Source: Kordiimonas gwangyangensis DSM 19435 = JCM 12864 (GTDB lineage: Bacteria; Pseudomonadota; Alphaproteobacteria; Sphingomonadales; Kordiimonadaceae). From it: 64,000 nucleotides of DNA. The translations under genes were made by a program, and so were the position numbers. The stretch lies in the NCBI RefSeq assembly GCF_000375545.1, contig NZ_AQXF01000001.1:837142-901141 (forward strand), in the 5' to 3' direction. Position 1 is the stretch's first letter; each line of letters begins with the position of its first letter. The notes under the pieces were generated by a model, which did no database searches, was not told the DNA's origin, and saw only the letters and a program-made list of their open reading frames with translations. This document shows positions 19,405-27,734 of the stretch, in pieces.

Positions 19405-19967
19405 CAAGAATTCAACAGCGAAAAGAAGCCGTTATTGCGCGCAAGGAGTGGCTGGAGACAATCAACCACTCGATTGATCAGTACACTGATGACACAGCAG
19501 TGCTTGATGCCCTTTCATCCCAGGTAAAGTTTGCGGCTTTTACCAACGAACACCACATGGCGATGTCCTTGAACGCGTTAAAACGGCAGGCAGATGCTGT
19601 GCTTGAGGGAGGGTTTCTCGCGCTGGAGCAATTGCGCAGGTCGGTACATATCCGTTTGAACAAAAAACGCGATGTTCGATCCGGCATTTCTCGAGACACC
19701 GTTCGTGACCTGAAGCGAACCAACACGCGGCTCCGGGAAAGATTACAAAGCCTTCATGGCGAACTGATGGTCTCCACCAATTGCATACGGCGCATTTTGC
19801 GTGAATTCGAGGAAGTAGTGAGGCGTTGTGGCGACAGCAAGGAGCTGGCGCGTTATCAAAAATTACGACGGGAGCTACTTGCCCTTTTCATGCATGGCAT
19901 TAGCACGGATGAGGCGCTTGCCCGATTTGACAACGTTGTAGACCTGAAAAATGTCCAGAAGCGCTAA
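19401..19967 (+). CDS. coiled-coil accessory protein of the recombinase operon (TnpC-like)
   Basis: A 188-aa, highly charged helical protein. Residues about 100-150 (LKRTNTRLRERLQSLHGELM) form a leucine-rich coiled coil like that of TnpC in Tn554-type elements, which is small and influences transposition efficiency and orientation. ATG at 19401 overlaps the preceding stop, and its end overlaps the next recombinase by 17 bases. The resemblance is by position and coiled-coil character, not by a tested alignment. Confidence 0.65.
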   Translation: MTRIQQRKEAVIARKEWLETINHSIDQYTDDTAVLDALSSQVKFAAFTNEHHMAMSLNALKRQADAVLEGGFLALEQLRRSVHIRLNKKRDVRSGISRDTVRDLKRTNTRLRERLQSLHGELMVSTNCIRRILREFEEVVRRCGDSKELARYQKLRRELLALFMHGISTDEALARFDNVVDLKNVQKR

Positions 19968-21177
19968 ATCGAATTTTGAACTCCCGTTCGCATTACGGTC
20001 GGACGGAACTATTAGCACTATTCTTGCCGGCAAAGTTTCGCCAATTTATTGGCCCGACGGCAGATGGTGTTTTGCTGCAAACGCATTTTTGGTCGATTTG
20101 ATCGAGAATAACAAATCGACGATCGACGGAGGAGGTACCATCACCACCTACGCTTCTCAGGTGAACCATCTTGTCACGTATTGTTATTCGAGAGGCATGG
20201 ACTTTTTGGACCTTACCGATAACGATTTCACTGATTTTGTCTTCTCACTCTCAAGAAACTCGCACCAGCCCGCCGTGCCCGAGAGAAACGCGACGACCGT
20301 TCTAAATATTGGTCGCCTAGCACTGAGGTTTTTGGATTTTCTGGGTCGACACCTGTGTGACACGCCTCTCGTAGGAGCTCAGGGGAAAATAAATGCAGAA
20401 ATTCGACAGGTAAAAGACCGCAGGAGACATGGGTGGAGCGCTGTATGGCACCATCGTAGCTTCCCTGCGCCTGAACCGATAAATAATAAGAAACCGATCG
20501 GAACCGATTCACTCGAAGCATTAAAGGCCGCCGCAATAGAATGCAGCGGCGGCAGCCACTTTATACTCATGCGGCGCCTCGCCATGATTTTGCTCCTTGA
20601 GGTTACGGGTTGCCGAAGAGCGGAGTTAAACGGCATCAAGACCCACGACATTCGGCGAGCGCTTCGGCTCTCGCAACCCATGCTCCGGGTTCCTTCACTG
20701 AAGAAAGGCGGTAATCGTATCGAGATGCGCGAAATTCCAGTGAACCGCTCAGATCTGGAGTTTGTGGACGAGTATATTGAGGTGAGCCGTCGTGTACTGA
20801 GACGCCAACTTGGGTTTAAAGGTGAGGATGCTGGCTTCCTCTTCTTGAACGCGCGAACAGGCCGCCAACTTACTACGGACACAATCACAGCAGAATTTAG
20901 AAATTTAGGGCGGCACGCAGGCTTAAGGAGCGCGGTGTCTCCTCACCTGTTGAGGCATCGATTTATCACGAAAATATTCGTGGCGATAAGAGAGCGATAC
21001 AGATTTGAAAGCGCTGATGAGTTTACAAGAGCGTTGCAAAACAATCTGGCACTTCAGCGGGAGCTCATGCAGTGGACCGGGCATCGGTCTGCCCAGTCCC
21101 TCTACGTTTATATAGATGCGACCTATTCGGCGCCGGAAATTAAGCAGTTTGTTGCCGACTACCTACGCCACCGTTGA
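19951..21177 (+). CDS. tyrosine recombinase, canonical (408 aa)
   Basis: This 408-aa integrase has an N-terminal SAM-like core-binding domain (about residues 45-130) and a complete catalytic domain. Box I is LLEVTGCRRAELNGIKTHD, box II is SPHLLRHRF (HxLRH), and LMQWTGHRSAQSLYVYI has the final His and Tyr. Its size matches TnpA of Tn554. It ends the four-gene recombinase set, and its end overlaps the tail of a minus-strand regulator gene by 15 bp. Confidence 0.92.
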   Translation: MSRSAKSNFELPFALRSDGTISTILAGKVSPIYWPDGRWCFAANAFLVDLIENNKSTIDGGGTITTYASQVNHLVTYCYSRGMDFLDLTDNDFTDFVFSLSRNSHQPAVPERNATTVLNIGRLALRFLDFLGRHLCDTPLVGAQGKINAEIRQVKDRRRHGWSAVWHHRSFPAPEPINNKKPIGTDSLEALKAAAIECSGGSHFILMRRLAMILLLEVTGCRRAELNGIKTHDIRRALRLSQPMLRVPSLKKGGNRIEMREIPVNRSDLEFVDEYIEVSRRVLRRQLGFKGEDAGFLFLNARTGRQLTTDTITAEFRNLGRHAGLRSAVSPHLLRHRFITKIFVAIRERYRFESADEFTRALQNNLALQRELMQWTGHRSAQSLYVYIDATYSAPEIKQFVADYLRHR

Positions 21178-21459
21178 TGGAGGCCTCTCTCCAAGCCTGT
21201 GCCATAGCGCTGGGTCCGGCTTTCTGATGATCTCCAGAAGGTCATTTTGAGAAATTGACGTCGCCCATCTTCTGAACAAGCGGCTTTCCCCGGGGCTCAT
21301 GCCGTCAATTTTGGCCAGTGTTGGGCGCATTTTCCGAGCTACTGTGGATCTAGCGCATCCTGCTATGTCCGCAATCTGGACGGTGTTTTTCCTGTGGATA
21401 CGAAAGAGAATAGCGAATACGAGTCCCTTGGACTCTGATTGCAGAAGGATTTTAGTCAT
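21163..21459 (-). CDS. small HTH-like protein of the element
   Basis: A 98-aa basic protein with a helix-turn-helix-like stretch (VQIADIAGCARSTVARKMRPTL, residues about 27-48). The start at 21459 has a GGAGAAG ribosome site just upstream. It could be a regulator of the recombinases or of excision, but nothing identifies it further. It converges on the last recombinase gene. Confidence 0.6.
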   Translation of the reverse strand: MTKILLQSESKGLVFAILFRIHRKNTVQIADIAGCARSTVARKMRPTLAKIDGMSPGESRLFRRWATSISQNDLLEIIRKPDPALWHRLGERPPSTVA

Positions 21460-21560
21460 AACTTCTCCGTTCGCCGAACGTATTAAATTCGACGTTTTGA
21501 TTGAAAAAGTGAGCAAGCTATGAGAAGTTCCACTTTAGATTGGTTGCGGAACTAAACATA

Positions 21561-21599
21561 AAGGCTGCTCGGAAATCCCCATTTCCGAGTGGCTTTTTT
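21561..21599 (+). terminator. strong hairpin with T-tract
   Basis: CTCGGAAAT (21569-21577) pairs with ATTTCCGAG (21581-21589) across a short C loop, extended by GC pairs on the outside, then GGC and six Ts. It reads best on the plus strand, although both flanking genes are on the minus strand. It may end read-through from the recombinase operon. Confidence 0.65.
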
Positions 21600-21618
21600 G
21601 CTCATATGAGTTGGGCGG

Positions 21619-22074
21619 TTAAGGTTTAGTTTTGTACCAGAAATGTGCTCTCCCTCTTTTGACGTAGTTGGCCAAGTGCCGGTCCTCCAGTTTGAGGAGC
21701 ACCTTATGAACGTCTTGCGTCCTTTTTATTGAATACCCCTGTGAGTTCAGCTTCTCTTTCAGGGTCGCAACCGGTAGCGCTGCGTTTGGATGCTCCGGCA
21801 GTGCATCCAGGGCAGCTTGTTGCATCGGGCCCAATCTGCCGCGAGCTGGTGTGTCTGCATCAGAAGGCAGGTCCTCCGGCTCCCTGAGGGCTTCAAGTGT
21901 CTCCAGTTGGATCTGCTGGATCTTTTTTTTATCTTCTGTTTTCGAAAGCTTGGACCGAAGATCGCCGATCTGTTTTTCTATACGGCCCTGCTCTTCATCA
22001 AGAAACTCGAGCGCGGTCATCACGTCCTGTAAGTGTTGGTTCAACCTGTGTTCGAGTGCAGAACTACTGTCCAT
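21619..22074 (-). CDS. coiled-coil / winged-helix protein, unassigned
   Basis: The 151-aa product has an N-terminal coiled coil (residues about 15-65: LDEEQGRIEKQIGDLRSKLSKTEDKK), an acidic linker, and a C-terminal winged-helix-like domain (LGPMQQAALDALPEHPNAALPV, then LKEKLNSQGYSIKRTQDVHKVLLKLEDRHLA). It is likely a small DNA-binding protein of the element. I chose Met 22074, which is preceded by a well-spaced GGAGGG; a Met four codons earlier is also possible. Confidence 0.7.
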   Translation of the reverse strand: MDSSSALEHRLNQHLQDVMTALEFLDEEQGRIEKQIGDLRSKLSKTEDKKKIQQIQLETLEALREPEDLPSDADTPARGRLGPMQQAALDALPEHPNAALPVATLKEKLNSQGYSIKRTQDVHKVLLKLEDRHLANYVKRGRAHFWYKTKP

Positions 22075-22662
22075 GTATCCCTCCAATTATTGTTCGACTC
22101 ATCCAACCTGTAGATGAGTTGGTGGGATATTTCTATAGCTGCACCCACTTCAATGTCGCAGGAGCCTATATTTTAATATAAGTCGTTGAAATATATGAAA
22201 AGTATTTAATATCAATAACTTGTGCGAAAAATACTATTTTTTCGCAGTATGTTTTTATGAGCTTTATGGAGGTTGTGCATGTAGGTTTGCGCTTCTGCAC
22301 TACTATTTATGGGCGATAATATTGATTTGTCATAGTTTACCCCGTTTACGCTAATCCAAGGCATTTCCGCTTCGCTGAATTTTGCTGTCGGGTGTTGTGT
22401 GAAAATAACTAAAAAACCAAGCCGTAAGTACCATTGTTTCAAGCGTTCTTCTCGACAAAATGGTTGGGCTAGTGCCCGTTGATTTTTAGATCAATGATGT
22501 TGTTTCGAAGCGAGTTGCAGGTCAAAGGGCGGGTCCCGCGAACACGGCCTTTCCACATCAGTGACACTGTAAGGAACATACGCTCCCCACCATCTGCGGG
22601 ATATTCTCTTCTAATGCAGACATCTAGGGTGGGAAAAATGCACAACTGGGAAGGGTTGGTTG
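22075..22662. other. AT-rich intergenic stretch with no convincing gene
   Basis: This 588-bp gap separates the recombinase region from the dehydrogenase operon. It holds short AT-rich repeats (TATATTTTAATATA near 22168) and one 76-codon minus-strand frame (22212-22442) with no recognisable features and no clear ribosome site. The GC content rises toward 22,500, so a boundary between two DNA segments may lie here. The promoter of the downstream operon is presumably in the last 150 bp. Confidence 0.5.
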
Positions 22663-23655
22663 ATGTCACGAAAACCGGACATTCAGACGATGCTTTGGAT
22701 GTACAAGCATATGGTGCTCAGCCGCCGCTACGAAGAAGCGCTTGCCGAGGCGTATCTCGAGGGCAAGCAGCCGCTCTTCAATATGGCGAATGGACCACTC
22801 CCGGGAGAAATGCACCTTTCCAACGGCCAGGAGCCCTGTGCGGTCGGGGTTTGTGCGCATCTGTTGGATCACGACGTCGTTACAGCCACCCATCGGCCAC
22901 ACCATATCGCAATTGCCAAAGGCGTGAACCTTCGTGCAATGACGGCGGAAATTTTCGGTAAACAGACCGGCTTGGCGGGCGGTCGCGGCGGGCACATGCA
23001 TCTGATTGATCCTGCCGTCAATTTTGCCTGTACGGGCATTGTTGGCGAGGGTCTTGCCCCCGCGGCTGGCGCCGCGCTCGCACGGAAGATGCGGGGTGAA
23101 GATGGCATTGCTGTCGCCTTTATCGGCGAAGGTGCCGCGAACCAGGGCGCTTTTCATGAAACGCTGAACCTTGCGGCCGTATGGAACCTGCCGTTCGTTT
23201 GCGTCATTGAAGACAATTCCTATGGCATTTCGGTCCCCAAGGGCGCAGCGACATCCGTCCTGCATAACGATGTGCGGGCCGCTTCTTACGGTATCCGCGG
23301 TTATCATGTGGAGGGCAACGATCCACTTCGCATCTACGAGGTGGCAGGAGAAGCGATCGAGCGGGCCCGCGCTGGCAAGGGGCCCAGCCTTATCGAAATC
23401 GAGACCTATCGTCTTGCCGGGCATTTCATGGGTGATGCAGAATCATACAGGCCGGCGGGGGAAAAGGATGCCCTGTTCGCCCGCGATCCAATCCCAAAGT
23501 TCAGGCAGGAACTGGTCGACGCTGGCGCCGCAAGCAGTGACGACCTCTTATGGATTGAGGAAGACGCAAAATCCTGTGTCGCAGAGCTTATCGACTTTGC
23601 CAAAGCAGAAGCTTATGCGCCCGTTCAAGAGGCGCTTGAAAAGGTTTTTGTCTGA
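22663..23655 (+). CDS. 2-oxoacid (pyruvate/acetoin-type) dehydrogenase E1 alpha
   Basis: A 330-aa thiamine-diphosphate-dependent E1 alpha subunit. The ThDP motif is FIGEGAANQGAFHETLNLAAVWNLP, with the motif-ending Asn-Asn-type residues in EDNSYGIS. GGRGGHMHL is also typical. It decarboxylates a 2-oxo acid and passes the acyl group to the lipoyl domain. It is followed by E1 beta, a stand-alone lipoyl protein and a catalytic E2, but no E3. Pyruvate is the likely substrate given the pyruvate-forming genes downstream, but acetoin or branched-chain acids are possible. Confidence 0.88.
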   Translation: MSRKPDIQTMLWMYKHMVLSRRYEEALAEAYLEGKQPLFNMANGPLPGEMHLSNGQEPCAVGVCAHLLDHDVVTATHRPHHIAIAKGVNLRAMTAEIFGKQTGLAGGRGGHMHLIDPAVNFACTGIVGEGLAPAAGAALARKMRGEDGIAVAFIGEGAANQGAFHETLNLAAVWNLPFVCVIEDNSYGISVPKGAATSVLHNDVRAASYGIRGYHVEGNDPLRIYEVAGEAIERARAGKGPSLIEIETYRLAGHFMGDAESYRPAGEKDALFARDPIPKFRQELVDAGAASSDDLLWIEEDAKSCVAELIDFAKAEAYAPVQEALEKVFV

Positions 23656-23684
23656 CACGACTAAACCGTGGAGAGAAGGGCGAT

Positions 23685-24722
23685 ATGATGGCTGCCGAAA
23701 AAAAGAGAATACGAAAACTCACAATCGCCAAGGCAATGTCCGAGGCGATTGATCAGGCGATGACCTCAAACCCCGACGTATTTGTCATGGGGGAGGATGT
23801 CGGCAAGCTTGGTGGCGTGTTTGGCACCACGACCGGCCTTTTCGACAAATACGGCCCGGACAGGGTACGCGATACGCCGATTTCCGAAACCGGCTTTATC
23901 GGCGCAGCTGCGGGTGCTGCCGTCATGGGCATGCGACCGGTTGTCGAACTGATGTTCATCGACTTTTTCGGCGTCTGCATGGACGTTATCTATAATTTTG
24001 CCGCCAAAAACAGCTATTTCTCCGGTGGGCGGCAGGCCGTTCCCATGGTGCTCATGACCTCTGCCGGCGGCGGCTACAGTGACGGAGGCCAACATAGCCA
24101 GTGCCTCTATACCACTTTTGCCCACCTCCCTGGGCTGAAGGTAGTGATGCCCTCGAACGCCTATGACGCCAAGGGCATGATGACGGCGGCCATCAATGAC
24201 GATAATCCAGTCATTTTCATCTTCCACAAGAGCCTTCAGGGCATGGGGTGGCTGGGCACTGCCAAGGGTGCCATCGTGGATGTGCCGGAAACCGTTTATG
24301 AAGTGCCACTCGGGAAGGCGAACATTTCCCGGGAAGGCAGCGATATCACGGTGGTAGGGTTTGGCAATACGGTTCACCATGCGCTTGACGCGGCTCGTGA
24401 TCTGGCGCTGGAGGGCATTTCCGCCGAGGTGGTGGACCTTCGCTCATTGGCGCCGCTTGACCGGGAGACCGTTCTTGCATCGGTGCGCAAAACCGGGCGG
24501 CTTCTGGCAGTCGATGACGATCACCTGAGTTATGGCTGGACAGGTGAAGTGATTGCCAGCGTGGCAGAGGCCGGCATTGCGCTCAAATGCCCTGCGCGTC
24601 GCATTGCCTACCCGGATGTACCGGTACCCTTCGCCCGTCCCATGGAGCAATTCCTGTTGCCCAATGCGGAGAAGGTGAAGGCGGCCGTCCTCAGCCTGAT
24701 GAACAGTGTTGTATCGGTTTAA
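23685..24722 (+). CDS. 2-oxoacid dehydrogenase E1 beta
   Basis: The 345-aa subunit matches E1 beta (transketolase central plus C-terminal domain): VFVMGEDVGKLGGVFGTT, RDTPISETGFIGAAAGAAVMG, SAGGGYSDGGQHSQ and a C-terminal VRKTGRLLAVDDD. It pairs with the preceding E1 alpha. Two adjacent Mets (23685 and 23688) could start it. The gene is 29 bp after E1 alpha. Confidence 0.9.
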   Translation: MMAAEKKRIRKLTIAKAMSEAIDQAMTSNPDVFVMGEDVGKLGGVFGTTTGLFDKYGPDRVRDTPISETGFIGAAAGAAVMGMRPVVELMFIDFFGVCMDVIYNFAAKNSYFSGGRQAVPMVLMTSAGGGYSDGGQHSQCLYTTFAHLPGLKVVMPSNAYDAKGMMTAAINDDNPVIFIFHKSLQGMGWLGTAKGAIVDVPETVYEVPLGKANISREGSDITVVGFGNTVHHALDAARDLALEGISAEVVDLRSLAPLDRETVLASVRKTGRLLAVDDDHLSYGWTGEVIASVAEAGIALKCPARRIAYPDVPVPFARPMEQFLLPNAEKVKAAVLSLMNSVVSV

Positions 24723-24738
24723 AAAGCAGGAAGCTGTA

Positions 24739-24969
24739 ATGCAGATCAAGATTGAAGACGATTTCTGGCAGGGTGACGACGAAGCGGTCATTACCGCCTG
24801 GCTCGTGGATGATGGTGCGGAAGTGGCCGAAGGTGACGTCGTGGCGGAAATGATGCTCGCCAAGGTTCAGATGGAGATAGAAGCGCCCTGTTCGGGCGTT
24901 ATTCATATCGAGATGGAAGCCGAAGTGCCGCTTAAAAAGGGCATGGTCATCGCGACGATTGACCAATAG
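24739..24969 (+). CDS. stand-alone lipoyl-carrier protein of the dehydrogenase complex
   Basis: A 76-aa single biotinyl/lipoyl domain. The modified lysine is in MMLAKVQMEIEAPCSGV, equivalent to the usual DKV/AKA lipoyl turn. In most complexes this domain is fused to E2. Here it ends with TAG and the catalytic E2 begins three bases later, so the acyl carrier is a separate chain. I start it at the Met of MQIKIEDD, just after the E1 beta stop. Confidence 0.85.
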   Translation: MQIKIEDDFWQGDDEAVITAWLVDDGAEVAEGDVVAEMMLAKVQMEIEAPCSGVIHIEMEAEVPLKKGMVIATIDQ

Positions 24970-24972
24970 ATC

Positions 24973-25656
24973 ATGACAGACACAAAAAACGTCAGGCTTG
25001 CGGGTATCCGGGGCATTATTGCCCGCAAGATGCAGGAGAGCCTTCAAGGTTCGGCACAACTCAGTTTTCATATGGACTGCGATGTCAGTAGCCTCATCAC
25101 GGCTCGTGAAGCCTATTCAAAGGCGGGCCGGAGAGTGTCCTACGAAGACCTGATATGCAAAAGCCTGTCCCAGGTTCTGCGCCGTTTTCCGGCATTCAAT
25201 GCCCATCTGGTCGAGAACATCATTCACTATCAGGATGCGCAACATATCGCCTTCGCCATTGCTGCGCCGGACGGACTTATGGCACCGGCGGTCTTCAACG
25301 TGCAGGAAAAGGATGTCGACTATATCGCGCTTGCAAGGCGCGACCTGATCGAGCGTGCGAGTGCTCGGGCGCTGAGTGTGGAGGAGATGACAGGCGGCAC
25401 CTTCACGATCAGCAACCTCGGCATGACGGGCGTGAAGTATTTCACTCCCATTCTGAATACGCCGCAGGTGGCCATTCTGGGGCTAGGGGCAATCTGGAAG
25501 CAGCCGGAACTGGGAACTGATGGAGAATTGATCTCAAAGCCCTACATGGGCCTATCGCTGACCGTGGACCATCGCGCCCTTGACGGCCTCGCCTGCGGTG
25601 AATTCCTTGCGGCTCTTTGCGCTGTAATCGGCAGCTTGCCCGGCCCGTTGGAATAG
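24973..25656 (+). CDS. 2-oxoacid dehydrogenase E2, catalytic domain only
   Basis: The 227-aa product begins directly with the acyltransferase fold (LAGIRGIIARKMQESLQGSAQLSFHMDCD) and ends with the active-site motif TVDHRALDGLACGEF, the DHRxxDG signature of lipoyl acyltransferases. There is no lipoyl domain and no clear peripheral-subunit-binding domain. It transfers the acyl group from the separate lipoyl protein to CoA. It is the last gene of the four-gene operon and is followed by a hairpin terminator. Confidence 0.87.
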   Translation: MTDTKNVRLAGIRGIIARKMQESLQGSAQLSFHMDCDVSSLITAREAYSKAGRRVSYEDLICKSLSQVLRRFPAFNAHLVENIIHYQDAQHIAFAIAAPDGLMAPAVFNVQEKDVDYIALARRDLIERASARALSVEEMTGGTFTISNLGMTGVKYFTPILNTPQVAILGLGAIWKQPELGTDGELISKPYMGLSLTVDHRALDGLACGEFLAALCAVIGSLPGPLE

Positions 25657-25686
25657 TCTCGCCCATCCGCCGATTCTCACCGCCGG

Positions 25687-25720
25687 AAAAAGCCCGCAGT
25701 AGAAAATACGCGGGCCTTTT
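25687..25720. terminator. bidirectional terminator between E2 and the SnoaL-like gene
   Basis: GCCCGC (25692-25697) pairs with GCGGGC (25710-25715), flanked by an A run on the left and a T run on the right. Its position between two convergent genes fits use from both sides. Confidence 0.75.
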
Positions 25721-25749
25721 GCCAGTTTTTCGCTTCCGCTTGGCGGACC

Positions 25750-26214
25750 CTATGCCATCAGTTCCGGGGGTGTGACGGCCGTTTCACTCTCATCTTCCCA
25801 GATCAGGCTGGCAATCGCGTGGCGTCCGCTCAGGTTCACAATATGCCACATATTGATCCCTTGTCCCACGGCCTCGGAGGCTGGCGGTGAATGCAGCGTG
25901 TAGAATGTATAGACGGAGCTGACATGGCCGATGGTTGTCAGCTTCCGGATATGATTTTTCTCGGCGAAACCGGTTTCGGTAAAGCCAAGGTCTTTTGCCG
26001 CCTGAGCGAAGAAACCGCCCCACTCAAGTGGACTTAGCTGGATGTTCCAGGGTGCCGGGCATAGAATGCTGGCAGTTGGAACAAAGAGCGAGCGCAGGCG
26101 CTCGTCATTATACAGGAAGGCACCCGGATTAAAGCTGAGTGTGTCATCGAATGCTGCGATCACCGCCTCAACGGATTTCACATCGGCGGGATCGGCATCA
26201 GGCCATTTGGTCAT
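25750..26214 (-). CDS. NTF2/SnoaL-fold protein, unassigned
   Basis: A 154-aa small protein with the helix-then-sheet pattern of NTF2-like/SnoaL enzymes: an N-terminal helix VKSVEAVIAAFDDTLSF and a C-terminal sheet with WHIVNLSGRHAIASLIWED. Such proteins act as isomerases, dehydratases or small-ligand binders. It lies 29 bp after the FAD amine oxidase on the same strand, so it may act on that enzyme's product. Confidence 0.6.
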   Translation of the reverse strand: MTKWPDADPADVKSVEAVIAAFDDTLSFNPGAFLYNDERLRSLFVPTASILCPAPWNIQLSPLEWGGFFAQAAKDLGFTETGFAEKNHIRKLTTIGHVSSVYTFYTLHSPPASEAVGQGINMWHIVNLSGRHAIASLIWEDESETAVTPPELMA

Positions 26215-26243
26215 GGTCGGTTTCCTTTGTCACGGTTGGGAAC

Positions 26244-27620
26244 TTATTTGAATGCAGCATCAATTTCGTCTGCCACACGGTGCGCAGAATGGAGAGCACC
26301 CTGAATCCAGGAAGGCCACGGGGACGCATGGTCGCCCGCGAAATGGAACACCCCTTCAGGAATATTGATCAGCGGCATGAGGCTGAACATTTCGCCGGGC
26401 CGGAAATAGGCGTAGCCGCCACGAATATTCGGATCGGCATCCCAACTTTTGACCGCTGAGAGTTCCACATGCTCACTGGCACCTGGCACCACGGCCTCGA
26501 TATACTCGAGGGCAGTAGCGAGTTGCTGTTTTGCATCCATTTCCGCAATGCGGCGTCCGGCAACCCCGGGGATGTAGCACTCAAGCACGCCGCGGCGACC
26601 TTTTAGCGCAAATGTGGCGTCGCGCACCCCCAAGGCCGGCGTATCTGAAATCCCCATATATTCCGGTCCATTGTCCCCCCAATAGCGTTCCTTCATCTGG
26701 AGGAATACACGGGTGACCGAGCTATGGCCGAGTTGGGTTATTGCCGTTTGTTTGGCGCTTGAAAGAGCGGGGGTGACGGAGATCATTTTAAGGGCGCTGA
26801 ACTGCAGTGCAAAGATCACCCGATCGGCTGTAAGCTCCCGGTGTTGGCCGCCCTGCTCATAGTGAACTGTCGCCTTTTCTGCATCATGTGCCACAGCCTT
26901 GACCGAAGCGCCGTAATGAATGCGTCCTTCAAGTGCGGCGGCCATTTTCTTGGGAAACGTCTCGCTGCCACCCTCGATCAGGGACCAGCCACCGCCTTCG
27001 TTGAGGAAGTCTCTCAGGCAAAAGAGCGCGGAAACATTTTCGATACCCTCTCCGTGGATGTCCGGGAATATTCGCCGGATAAGCGAGATTGCACCGTCTG
27101 AGGCGCCCCTGCTCCTGAGAAAATCGCAATAGCTCATTTCGTCATAGGGGCGGAGATCCTCGCTGGGCCATGCCGGATCCCGCGTATCGCCAAGCGCGGC
27201 AGCGACTTCCCCGACATACTTTTCAAGTATGCCCACAAGTCCAAGGGCACGCTCTTCCTCCGTTAAATCTACCGGCCAATCTTCGGATACGGAACCGACC
27301 CTGACGCGGCGCCCGCCGATTGTCCAACATGTGAAAAGCTTGTCCTCGGGAATGGGATGGAGCTTGACTTCAAATCGCTTGATATAATCGTTCGTCAGGT
27401 CATGGACGCCGGGGATATAGGTGGCGCCGGCTTCGGCATAAAGACTGTCAGAGAAAACCCGCAGGGTCTGGATACGGCCACCGGGCCGCTCCGTCGCTTC
27501 CAGCACTGTTGCACGGAAGCCCAGCTCCTCCAGCTTGAGCGCGCTGGCAAGGCCGGCAATGCCGGCCCCGATAATGACAACATGGCCCCTTGAGGCCGAT
27601 TCCTTTTCTGCAACTACCAT
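26244..27620 (-). CDS. FAD-dependent amine oxidase family protein
   Basis: The 458-aa flavoenzyme has the dinucleotide-binding GAGIAGLASALKLEELGF near residue 20, the ERPGGR motif, and a C-terminal FAD-binding FHFAGDHASPWPSWIQGALHSA, all typical of flavin monoamine oxidases. The substrate cannot be told from the sequence; a polyamine, aryl amine or related compound is plausible. I chose the Met at 27620, preceded by GGAGG. It is probably cotranscribed with the SnoaL-like gene. Confidence 0.83.
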   Translation of the reverse strand: MVVAEKESASRGHVVIIGAGIAGLASALKLEELGFRATVLEATERPGGRIQTLRVFSDSLYAEAGATYIPGVHDLTNDYIKRFEVKLHPIPEDKLFTCWTIGGRRVRVGSVSEDWPVDLTEEERALGLVGILEKYVGEVAAALGDTRDPAWPSEDLRPYDEMSYCDFLRSRGASDGAISLIRRIFPDIHGEGIENVSALFCLRDFLNEGGGWSLIEGGSETFPKKMAAALEGRIHYGASVKAVAHDAEKATVHYEQGGQHRELTADRVIFALQFSALKMISVTPALSSAKQTAITQLGHSSVTRVFLQMKERYWGDNGPEYMGISDTPALGVRDATFALKGRRGVLECYIPGVAGRRIAEMDAKQQLATALEYIEAVVPGASEHVELSAVKSWDADPNIRGGYAYFRPGEMFSLMPLINIPEGVFHFAGDHASPWPSWIQGALHSAHRVADEIDAAFK

Positions 27621-27734
27621 AGCACCACCTCCCATCTTTCCTCATGCGGTTTGCTATGGCATCAGGCTAGCCTTGAGGCCTCTGCGGGAAATCCCCCACT
27701 TGCGGGGCACATAAGCACACCATACCCGGCGGGA

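Noticed and set aside
22212..22442. A 76-codon minus-strand frame in the AT-rich gap
   Set aside because: No recognisable features, no clear ribosome site and no conserved context; kept only in the gap note.
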